Both the position numbers and the translations under genes were made by a program. From Acidobacteriaceae bacterium (GTDB lineage Bacteria > Acidobacteriota > Terriglobia > Terriglobales > SbA1), in NCBI GenBank assembly GCA_003136335.1, contig PLEA01000594.1, positions 1-9,011 on the forward strand: a stretch of DNA of 9,011 bases, written 5' to 3'. The notes under the pieces were generated by a model that searched no databases, had not been told where the DNA came from, and saw nothing but the letters and a program-made list of their open reading frames with translations. Below are positions 1 to 5,512 of the stretch, piece by piece. The stretch's first letter is position 1, and each line of letters begins with the position of its first letter.

Positions 1-383
1 ATCTGCGAAGGCCCGTCCTCGCCGATCGAGATGCCGCTATGCGTGCCGACAATTTTCAGATTCACGTTGGGAAACGCCGCGGTGACGCGTAACTGCTCGA
101 TGCCTTTGTTCATCGCGAAGACCGAGAAACTGGAGGCGAACGGAATTTTTCCCGACGCCGCGAGACCCGCTCCAATCGCCACCATATTGGCTTCGGCGAT
201 GCCGCATTCGAAGAAGCGGTCGGGAAATTTCTTGCCGAACTCGGCGGTGTAGGTCGATTTCGACAGATCGGCGTCCAGCACCACTACATCGGGATTGGCG
301 TCCCCTAATTCGACCAGAGCTTTGCCGAAGGATTCGCGCGTCGCCGGTCCCGGCTTCAGTTCGTACTTGGTTTTCGCCGGCAT
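1..383 (-). CDS. Transketolase, C-terminal subunit (3' end outside window)
   Basis: This encodes the pyrimidine-binding half of a split transketolase. The enzyme is a cytosolic, thiamine-diphosphate-dependent one that moves two-carbon ketol units between sugar phosphates in the non-oxidative pentose phosphate pathway. The 127 visible residues begin MPAKTKYELKPGPATRESFG. They contain the family segment FFECGIAEANM at residues 57-67, whose Glu64 matches the conserved glutamate that activates the cofactor, and GTHSGISIGEDGPSQ at 113-127. The family subunit is usually about 310 residues, so well over half lies beyond position 1. The ATG at 381-383 is supported by an AAGGAG Shine-Dalgarno 8 bases upstream. 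The start overlaps the stop of the N-terminal subunit by one base (TAATG), which indicates translational coupling. A 1-deoxyxylulose-5-phosphate synthase is a related alternative, but the GTHSGISIGEDGPS wording and the two-subunit arrangement favour transketolase. Confidence 0.93.
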   Translation of the reverse strand, partial: MPAKTKYELKPGPATRESFGKALVELGDANPDVVVLDADLSKSTYTAEFGKKFPDRFFECGIAEANMVAIGAGLAASGKIPFASSFSVFAMNKGIEQLRVTAAFPNVNLKIVGTHSGISIGEDGPSQ

Positions 384-523
384 TATGCAAGCTCCTTCAG
401 CGCCAGCGCGCATTCGTCTTTAGTGGGCGCGGTGCCGTGAAATTTCGGATTATTTTCCATGAACGATACGCCCTTCCCTTTGATCGTGTGGGCCACCACG
501 CAGGTGGGCTTGCCTTTCGGCAC
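383..523 (-). pseudogene. Transketolase, N-terminal subunit, 3' fragment only
   Basis: Read on the minus strand, positions 523 to 386 give 46 residues that match the end of the thiamine-diphosphate-binding half of transketolase: VPKGKPTCVVAHTIKGKGVS followed by FMENNPKFHGTAPTKDECAL and ALKELA, then TAA at 383-385. The segments KPTCVVAHTIKGKGVSFMEN and WHG/FHG are highly conserved in this subunit. A full subunit is normally about 270-290 residues, so roughly the first 230 are missing. They are missing inside the contig, not at its edge: upstream of 523 the frame reads unrelated residues and the DNA becomes the opposite-strand TonB receptor gene. The fragment alone would carry no cofactor-binding GDG motif and could not be functional. 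It is either the relic of a deletion or the result of a misjoined assembly. Confidence 0.88.
392..397 (-). promoter_or_regulatory. Ribosome binding site of the transketolase C-terminal subunit
   Basis: AAGGAG on the minus strand lies 8 bases before the ATG at 383. It sits inside the last codons of the N-terminal subunit, so the second subunit is probably translated by coupling to the first. It fixes the start codon. Confidence 0.75.
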
Positions 524-3248
524 ACTCCAGCTGACTCCGGATCAGGTCGGGTTCCTCACTAATCCCAGCGTTCTCGGGCTGGAGGGGGCGAGTCCAGCCT
601 TCGCGCAAGGCGTTGGTCAGTACGCCGGGCTGATCGGTGCCTCGTCGGGCATGGCCGTGAATGGGGCATGGCCGACAGGCATGACCGGCGGCTTTCCCGG
701 GATCGCGGGCTTTCCAACCAGTTGTGCCGCGCCTCCGTGCTTCGTGCCGGGTTCTTATCAGACACTGGCATCGCAGGAAGGAAATTTTCCTGTTTTTGAG
801 GGAACCAGTCTCTACTCGCTTCGTCTCGACCAGAACGTGGGAACGAGCCATCGCTTGACGTTTCGCGCCAACGTCAGCCCGAGCACGGTCACCGGCATTG
901 AAGTCAGCGGTCAGGACCAACCGTTCGGGCAAAACGCATACTCGCGCACTTCGCAACAGACTTATCGCGACGTGGCTGGCGTTTTTCAGGACACTTGGAC
1001 CATCGGCAACAACAAGGTCAACGAATTTCGTTTTCAGTACGCCCGGCGCGGACTTTCCTACTTCTACAACACGCAGATTCCCGGCGGCTCCGACCCGGCT
1101 GTAAACATCCCGGGCTTCGCCTATTTCGGCCGCGAGCCCTACTCCTACATTCAGCGTGTCGAGCAACGGTACCAATTTACCGACAACTTCTCCTGGACAG
1201 TAGGCCGCCACAACATGAAGTTTGGCGGGGACGTAAACTATCTGCCGATTACCGCAATTTTCACCGTCAATTACGGCGGAGTGTACGACTTTGGCAGCTT
1301 CAGTTCTTCTGCACTAGGCTTTGCCTCCCCGATTCCCAACACTCCGTTCCCCGATCTGTCGCCCGTGCAATCCTATGGCGCTGGCCTACCCGGAGATTTC
1401 ATCCAAGGCATCGGCAGTCCCAGCGATTCCTTCAAGAACATTCCGATCGGCGCGTTCTGGCAGGACTCATGGCGCGTCAATCCACGCGTCACGCTGAATT
1501 ATGGCCTGCGCTATGACGTGGAGATTCCCCCGAAATTCAAGCCGCCCCAGGGGCTGGCGCTTCCCGCTTACAAGTTGCTGGGATTGCAGAAAGGGATTCA
1601 GACCGACACGAACAACATTCAGCCTCGCATTGGCTTGGCTTGGGATCCCAGCGGGACTGGGAAGACTGTGGTGCGTGCGTCGTACGGCATCTTCTATGAC
1701 CACCCGCTGCTGGGCCTGTACTTTCTCGGCGATGCCTCCGACGGTTCTTCCAGCGGTCAACTGGCTTTCGCCGGTACGTCGGTCTGCTCGGGTCCCGGCA
1801 ACCCCGGCAACCTGAACGCGATTACCATTTTCCAAGGCCTGCCTATCAACGTTCCGAGTCCAAAAAATCCGTGCGCGGCCACTCTGAACCCGACGACCGC
1901 TACCGCATTGGGATACCTTCCCAACCAGCAGCAGTTTCAGGCTCTGAACTTTTCGCAGTCGGTCTTTCTTAATCAGAATTATCTGAACCCCTCTACATTT
2001 CTGCCGCTGGGCTTTCAGCCCTTCGGCTATCCGCAGTCGAAGAACTTTGTCTACGCGTATTCGCAGCAGGCGAACGTTACCGTGGAGCGCGATCTCGGCG
2101 GCGGTTTTGCTCTCAGCCTTGCCTACAACTTCAACGGCGGCCGACATCTGAATCGTCCGATCAACGCCAACACCATTCGCGGCGACTTGATGGTCGCCAA
2201 CTTCGAGGCGGCTTACTATGACGCATCCATTGCCGGAAAGGCTACTCCTGCAAGTCCGTTCACCGTCAGCGGCTGCAATCCTGGGGGGACTGCGACCAGC
2301 CCATTTCCTTATGTGGATGCGTCTCTGATGAATTTCTTTCGGCCCGGCGGCTTGAATCCGTCGATCATCGGAGCCTACGCCTCCGTCAGGGACCCGCTCG
2401 GCTGCATTGCCCAGGCCCAAGCTTTAGTCCAGACGCTCCCGGGATTCAACGCGAACTGCAATCCCGCCACCTTTACCGGCTGCGTCCCCTTCGGCGACAT
2501 GGATGCCAACTACTCCAACGGCAGCTCGATCTATCACGGCTTCACTACCAACCTACGCAAACGCTTCAACCAACACTACGAATTTCTCGCTTCTTACACC
2601 TGGTCGCACGCCATTGACGACTCCACCGATCTGCAAGCGACGCTAACTCCCCAGGACAGCTTTTACCCTGGCCTCGATCGCTCCACTTCCTTGTTCGACC
2701 AGCGTCATCGCTTCGTCTTCAGCGGCGTTTATCAGACGGGAAAGCTTGGCGGCAGCGGTTTCGCCAGCAAAGTTTTCAGCTACTGGACCATCGCCCCTCT
2801 GCTCGATATTGCTTCCGGACGTCCCTTCAATATCATCACCGGCAACGGGGACAATCTCCAGTTGTCGTCCTTGACCGGCCGGCCCAACACCACGATCGAT
2901 CCGGCCTGCGGCGCGGTTTATAATTCCAAGTACTCGCCCACGGGCGTTCTGCAGGAGCCATGCATCAATGGTTTCGTCGCCTCCGGAATAGTCCCGACGC
3001 TTCTACAACTCGACGGCAATCTCGGCCGCAACGCGGGAATTACTCCCTGGACCGTTTTCGACGACATGCGGGTTTCCAAGCGCATCTACTTCGGTGAGCG
3101 CTTTAGCATGGACCTGATCGCCGATATGTTTAACATCGCGAATAAGATGAACGTGGCCGCGGTCAGCCCGCTGTACACCAACGCCGGGCTGCCCACCGCC
3201 GCCTACGACCCGCGCCAGTTCCAGTTCGCCATGAAGCTGAACTGGTAA
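459..3248 (+). CDS. TonB-dependent receptor (Oar-like) barrel, 5'-truncated; true coding begins near 522
   Basis: This is the outer-membrane beta-barrel part of a large acidobacterial TonB-dependent receptor, a class thought to import polymers or chelates using the proton motive force. The open frame has 929 codons. Its first 21 (from the ATG at 459) are antisense to the transketolase gene, so that start is spurious. Recognisable family sequence starts at TLQLTPDQVGFL (residues 22-33). Typical barrel stretches follow: FPVFEGTSLYSLRLDQNVG (110-128), NVSPSTVTGIEVSGQ (138-152), VNEFRFQYARRGLSYF (187-202), AFWQDSWRVNPRVTLNYGLR near 335, SYTWSHAIDDS and FDQRHRFVFSGVYQTG further on. It ends QFQFAMKLNW, with the C-terminal aromatic expected for insertion by the Bam machinery. 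Absent are the signal peptide, the carboxypeptidase-regulatory-like domain and the plug with TonB box, some 300-400 residues in relatives. As it stands it cannot be exported or gated. The stop is TAA. The substrate cannot be told. Confidence 0.88.
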   Translation: MNDTPFPLIVWATTQVGLPFGTLQLTPDQVGFLTNPSVLGLEGASPAFAQGVGQYAGLIGASSGMAVNGAWPTGMTGGFPGIAGFPTSCAAPPCFVPGSYQTLASQEGNFPVFEGTSLYSLRLDQNVGTSHRLTFRANVSPSTVTGIEVSGQDQPFGQNAYSRTSQQTYRDVAGVFQDTWTIGNNKVNEFRFQYARRGLSYFYNTQIPGGSDPAVNIPGFAYFGREPYSYIQRVEQRYQFTDNFSWTVGRHNMKFGGDVNYLPITAIFTVNYGGVYDFGSFSSSALGFASPIPNTPFPDLSPVQSYGAGLPGDFIQGIGSPSDSFKNIPIGAFWQDSWRVNPRVTLNYGLRYDVEIPPKFKPPQGLALPAYKLLGLQKGIQTDTNNIQPRIGLAWDPSGTGKTVVRASYGIFYDHPLLGLYFLGDASDGSSSGQLAFAGTSVCSGPGNPGNLNAITIFQGLPINVPSPKNPCAATLNPTTATALGYLPNQQQFQALNFSQSVFLNQNYLNPSTFLPLGFQPFGYPQSKNFVYAYSQQANVTVERDLGGGFALSLAYNFNGGRHLNRPINANTIRGDLMVANFEAAYYDASIAGKATPASPFTVSGCNPGGTATSPFPYVDASLMNFFRPGGLNPSIIGAYASVRDPLGCIAQAQALVQTLPGFNANCNPATFTGCVPFGDMDANYSNGSSIYHGFTTNLRKRFNQHYEFLASYTWSHAIDDSTDLQATLTPQDSFYPGLDRSTSLFDQRHRFVFSGVYQTGKLGGSGFASKVFSYWTIAPLLDIASGRPFNIITGNGDNLQLSSLTGRPNTTIDPACGAVYNSKYSPTGVLQEPCINGFVASGIVPTLLQLDGNLGRNAGITPWTVFDDMRVSKRIYFGERFSMDLIADMFNIANKMNVAAVSPLYTNAGLPTAAYDPRQFQFAMKLNW
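515..527. other. Junction between two unrelated gene bodies
   Basis: Left of about 521 the minus strand reads conserved transketolase sequence (VPKGKPTCVV). Right of about 522 the plus strand reads TonB-receptor sequence (TLQLTPDQVGFL). No intergenic DNA, promoter, ribosome binding site or repeat separates them. The genes point away from each other and both are cut in mid-coding sequence, which is what one deletion spanning both 5' ends would give. A contig misjoin would look the same. Confidence 0.8.
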
Positions 3249-3263
3249 GCATTTCAGGAGCAT

Positions 3264-3298
3264 TTGGACCGTGGACGTCGGACCTCGGACCTCAAACC
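3264..3298. repeat. Degenerate 7-bp tandem repeat, left array (5 units, YYGGACC type)
   Basis: Five consecutive heptamers start 16 bases after the receptor stop codon: TTGGACC, GTGGACG, TCGGACC, TCGGACC, TCAAACC. The array is the reverse complement in type of the array at 3452-3500. A perfect 14-bp inverted match links 3281-3294 with 3479-3492. An open frame runs through it only because the heptamers lack stop codons. Such arrays are, from memory, recurrent between genes in acidobacteria; their function is unknown. Confidence 0.65.
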
Positions 3299-3398
3299 TT
3301 GGCGTAGCAGCCGTCCTGGATTCCGGACAGTATGTCAACCGCGATGCCGACGGCGGGATCTCTCGGGGATAAAGCCCGGATCATTTGCGACTCCGAGC

Positions 3399-3418
3399 GG
3401 CACGGCTGAGGCCGTGCC
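3399..3418. repeat. GC-rich palindrome (8-bp stem)
   Basis: GGCACGGC (3399-3406), a four-base spacer TGAG, then GCCGTGCC (3411-3418). It is flanked by an imperfect direct repeat: ATCATTTGCGA at 3380-3390 and ATCATTTACGA at 3428-3438 (10 of 11 identical). It has the look of a dispersed REP-like sequence, or could act as a factor-assisted terminator for the receptor transcript. There is no T-run after it. Confidence 0.55.
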
Positions 3419-3451
3419 CTTCCCCAAATCATTTACGAGGCAGAGCATCCA

Positions 3452-3500
3452 GTCTCCGAAGTTTGAAATCCTGAAGTCTGAGGTCCGAGGTCTGAAGTCC
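3452..3500. repeat. Degenerate 7-bp tandem repeat, right array (7 units, GARGTCY type)
   Basis: Seven consecutive heptamers: GTCTCCG, AAGTTTG, AAATCCT, GAAGTCT, GAGGTCC, GAGGTCT, GAAGTCC. They decay in similarity towards the left. They mirror the array at 3264-3298, so the pair brackets about 150 bp that contain the palindrome at 3399-3418. The array ends 57 bases before the flavoprotein start codon. Confidence 0.68.
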
Positions 3501-3557
3501 GCCAGTGTTACACTTTTCGTTCACCCATCCTTGGCGCTTGCCGGAGTTCGTTCCCCA

Positions 3558-4223
3558 ATGTCTGAAACGCAAATGCCCACCGCGCGCACCCGCGTGGTCC
3601 GCGAAGCCGATCGCGCCGTTTATGATCGCGCGACCGTGTACCGCATCCTCGACGAAGGCTTTCTCTGCCACGCCGGCTTCGTGGTCGACGGCCAGCCGTT
3701 TGTGATCCCAACCTCCTACGGCCGGAAGGACGCGAGCCTCTACATTCACGGCTCGGCCGCAAGCCGCATGCTGCGCCAGATGCAGACAAAAGACGGGGCG
3801 CCGGTCTGCATCACCGTTACGTTGCTCGACGGACTCGTGCTGGCCCGCTCCGTTTTCAATCACTCCATGAACTACCGCTCGGTGGTGATTCTGGGGAAGG
3901 CAACTCTGGTGGATGATCCGGAAGAGAAATTTGCGGCTCTGCGGATTCTGTCGGAACACATTCTGCCCGGCCGGTGGGATGACTCGCGCCAGCCCAATGA
4001 ACGCGAACTCAAAGCGACCTCGGTGCTGCGCGTGCCCATCGAAGAATTCTCCGCGAAAGTTCGCGTGGGACCGCCCATTGACGACGAGGAAGACTACTCG
4101 TTCCCCACGTGGGCCGGAGTGGTGCCGCTGGAGATGGTCGCGGGGAAGCCGATTGACGATGCGAGACTGCTGCCGGGAAGAAGAGCGCCAGAATACGCGC
4201 GCAACTACGCTCGCAGGCGCTGA
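3558..4223 (+). CDS. Pyridoxamine 5'-phosphate oxidase-like flavoprotein (FMN-binding split barrel)
   Basis: A 221-residue soluble protein of the Pyridox_ox_2 / NimA-like group (COG3467 type), which binds flavin in a split beta-barrel. Members are mostly uncharacterised; some reduce nitro compounds or other flavin-accessible substrates. Visible family features are an N-terminal AVYDRATVYRILDEGFLCHAGFV (20-42), VIPTSYGRKD (49-58), the flavin-phosphate region LYIHGSAASRMLRQM (61-75), the barrel strands VCITVTLLDGLVLARS (83-98), NYRSVVILGKATLVDD (105-120), and a late WAGVVPLEM (185-193). I chose ATG 3558 because homology begins there, with GGAG 11 bases upstream. The frame is open back to 3264, but that part is heptamer repeat and not protein-like. 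A second in-frame ATG is at 3573. Its stop is 21 bases before the palindromic element at 4245. It is convergent with the oxidoreductase genes. The substrate is unknown. Confidence 0.88.
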   Translation: MSETQMPTARTRVVREADRAVYDRATVYRILDEGFLCHAGFVVDGQPFVIPTSYGRKDASLYIHGSAASRMLRQMQTKDGAPVCITVTLLDGLVLARSVFNHSMNYRSVVILGKATLVDDPEEKFAALRILSEHILPGRWDDSRQPNERELKATSVLRVPIEEFSAKVRVGPPIDDEEDYSFPTWAGVVPLEMVAGKPIDDARLLPGRRAPEYARNYARRR

Positions 4224-4244
4224 GCGCCGATCGCGTCAACAAGG

Positions 4245-4404
4245 CGCGTAGGGACAGCCGCCCTCGGCTGTACGGCGGAGCGAAGCTTCGCGGCTACAGC
4301 TTCGCCGGAGTCGAGTTTTAAAGCGTATCGCTCAGCGAGGGGCCTAGCTGTACGGAACGCCGAGCTTTGCTCGGCCGGACAGCCGGGGCGGCTGTCCCTA
4401 CGCG
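4245..4404. repeat. 160-bp palindromic repeat element with 26/27-bp terminal inverted repeats
   Basis: The outer arms, 4245-4271 and 4379-4404, are inverted copies with a one-base length difference. They run CGCGTAGGGACAGCCG inward on the left and CGGCTGTCCCTACGCG outward on the right. Each arm is itself a hairpin (ACAGCCG/CGGCTGT with loop CCCT at 4254-4271, and with loop GGG at 4379-4395). Further palindromes lie inside: GCGAAGCTTCGC (4280-4291), TCGCT-C-AGCGA (4328-4338), GCCGAGC-TTT-GCTCGGC (4359-4375). It encodes nothing and no target-site duplication is evident. It fills the gap between the convergent flavoprotein and oxidoreductase genes, ending 11 bases from the latter's stop, so it may terminate both transcripts. 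A non-autonomous dispersed element (REP or MITE-like) is the best label. Confidence 0.78.
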
Positions 4405-4415
4405 AGCTTTGCCGC

Positions 4416-5384
4416 TTACGGAATCAGCAGCAGTTTCCCCGCGAGCTTCCGTGCTTCCATGTCGCGGTGCGCCTGGGGCGCTTCCGCCAGCGGATATATC
4501 TTCGCAATCCGCACTTTGAGCTTGCCTTCCGCAATCATGCCGAAGAGCGAGCTCGTGCGCGCCAGCAACTCCTCGCGAGTGGCCGTGAAGTGTGCCAGCG
4601 TGGTGCGCGCCATGTAGAGCGACCCTTTCTCCGACAGCTTGGCTGGATCCACCGGCGGCACCCGCCCGCTCGACATGCCGTAGAGCACGAGCATGCCGCG
4701 CAGGCGCATTACGTTCAGATTTTTCTCGAATGTGGCCTTGCCCACACCGTCGTAGACTACGTCGACGCCTTTGGCGCGGGTCAGACGCTTCACCTCGGCT
4801 TCAAAATCCTGCCGCGTGAAGACGATTACTTCCTCCGCGCCTGCCTCGCGCGCCAGCTGGGCTTTCTCCTCGCTCGAAGCCGTGCCAATCACCCGTGCGC
4901 CGATCAGGCGCGCCATTTGCACCAGCAGCAGGCCGACTCCGCCAGCAGCCGCATGCACCAGCGCCGTCTCGCCCGCTTTCAGTTTGTGTGCGTCGTTCAC
5001 CAGATAGTGCGCGGTCAGCCCGTGCATCATGGCCGCGGCGGCTTGTTGATCGGCGAGCGTCGGGGGCACGGGCACCAGACTTTCCGCCGAAGCCGCCATG
5101 TACTCGGCGTAGGAGCCCAATGCCCCGCTCCAGGCCACACGATCGCCGACCTTCACGGCTTTCGCCTGCGCACCCACCGCCGTCACCACTCCCGCGCCTT
5201 CCTGCCCGGGAATAAATGGCAGGGGCGTGCGCAAACTTCCGTCGCGGAAGTGGCCATCAATTGAGTTCACACCGGCAACAGAAACCTTCACCACCGCCTC
5301 GGCCGGCTTCGGCTGCGGGGTGGGGACTTCGGCCAGTTCCATGACCTCTGGGCCACCGGTTTGCTGCACGCGAATTGCTTTCAT
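4416..5384 (-). CDS. NADPH:quinone oxidoreductase-like protein, downstream copy
   Basis: A 322-residue zinc-free medium-chain dehydrogenase/reductase of the quinone oxidoreductase (zeta-crystallin, COG0604) type, cytosolic and expected to use NADPH to reduce quinones or conjugated carbonyls. The N-terminal catalytic fold carries PLPFIPGQEGAGVV (54-67) and GDRVAW (80-85). The Rossmann fold has HAAAGGVGLLLVQMA (144-158), with the AxxGxG nucleotide loop at 146-151, and VDVVYDGVGKATFE (207-220). The catalytic-zinc cysteine/histidine pattern of alcohol dehydrogenases is absent. Length fits the family (E. coli QorA about 327). The start is ATG 5382-5384 because MKAI matches the upstream paralogue. 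The frame is open to 5507, but only through heptamer repeats that translate as a low-complexity RPKTEDRIPKTQ-like string. No Shine-Dalgarno precedes the chosen ATG; repeat DNA abuts it. It is about 67% identical (my hand count, no gaps) to the next gene. Confidence 0.92.
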   Translation of the reverse strand: MKAIRVQQTGGPEVMELAEVPTPQPKPAEAVVKVSVAGVNSIDGHFRDGSLRTPLPFIPGQEGAGVVTAVGAQAKAVKVGDRVAWSGALGSYAEYMAASAESLVPVPPTLADQQAAAAMMHGLTAHYLVNDAHKLKAGETALVHAAAGGVGLLLVQMARLIGARVIGTASSEEKAQLAREAGAEEVIVFTRQDFEAEVKRLTRAKGVDVVYDGVGKATFEKNLNVMRLRGMLVLYGMSSGRVPPVDPAKLSEKGSLYMARTTLAHFTATREELLARTSSLFGMIAEGKLKVRIAKIYPLAEAPQAHRDMEARKLAGKLLLIP

Positions 5385-5447
5385 GGTTTCAGGTCTTGGG
5401 TATTGGGTCTTGGGTATTCGGTCTTCGGTCTTGGGACGTTGGTCTTG
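5385..5447. repeat. Degenerate 7-bp tandem repeat, left array (9 units, GGTCTTG type)
   Basis: Nine abutting heptamers read on the plus strand: GGTTTCA, GGTCTTG, GGTATTG, GGTCTTG, GGTATTC, GGTCTTC, GGTCTTG, GGACGTT, GGTCTTG. The first unit touches the start codon of the downstream oxidoreductase, so the whole leader of that gene is repeat. A 23-bp segment (5392-5414) is an inverted match, 20 of 23, to 5479-5501. The unit length is the same as in the 3264-3500 arrays but the consensus differs. Confidence 0.78.
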
Positions 5448-5460
5448 ACGTTTTGAACAC

Positions 5461-5483
5461 TTAGGCCTTGGTGACAAGCCTAA
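5461..5483. repeat. Hairpin between the two heptamer arrays
   Basis: TTAGGCCTTG (5461-5470), loop GTGA, CAAGCCTAA (5475-5483): nine pairs with a single bulged C. It lies in the gap enclosed by the inverted arrays and its right side overlaps the first units of the right array. On the transcript of the oxidoreductase pair it could form a stem inside a larger stem made by the two arrays. Confidence 0.55.
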
Positions 5484-5506
5484 GACCCAACACCTAAGAC
5501 CTAACA
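5479..5506. repeat. Degenerate 7-bp tandem repeat, right array (4 units, CCTAAGA type)
   Basis: Four heptamers, CCTAAGA, CCCAACA, CCTAAGA, CCTAACA, run to within 6 bases of the stop codon of the upstream oxidoreductase gene. They are the inverted counterpart of 5385-5447. Confidence 0.72.
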
Positions 5507-5512
5507 CCCGTC

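Larger units (their letters stand above)
3249..3557. other. Intergenic region between the TonB receptor and the flavoprotein gene
   Basis: This 309-bp gap contains the two opposed heptamer arrays (3264-3298, 3452-3500) and a GC-rich palindrome (3399-3418). No gene is supported inside it. The stretch 3501-3557 is the only repeat-free DNA in front of the flavoprotein gene, so its promoter should lie there or within the repeats, but I could not place -35 and -10 boxes with confidence. No classical T-tailed terminator follows the receptor. Confidence 0.6.

Noticed and set aside
450..1211. 253-codon minus-strand open frame across the junction
   Set aside because: Out of frame with the transketolase fragment (which ends at about 523) and antisense to the receptor; no family resemblance.
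1467..2420. 317-codon minus-strand open frame inside the TonB receptor
   Set aside because: It is antisense to well-recognised receptor barrel sequence, its translation resembles no family, and high GC makes long antisense frames common.
3264..3557. N-terminal extension of the flavoprotein to an ATG at 3264
   Set aside because: The extra 98 codons run through heptamer repeats and a palindrome and have no family similarity; homology starts at 3558.
4467..5264. 265-codon plus-strand open frame opposite the downstream oxidoreductase
   Set aside because: Arginine/histidine-rich shadow of a clearly recognised minus-strand gene. A similar shadow occurs at 6002-6256 opposite the paralogue.
5385..5506. 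CRISPR array
   Set aside because: Units are 7 bp, contiguous, degenerate and without unique spacers; no cas genes are present.
5385..5507. N-terminal extension of the downstream oxidoreductase to 5507
   Set aside because: It translates the heptamer array as RPKTEDRIPKTQ-like low-complexity sequence; the paralogue starts at the equivalent of 5384.
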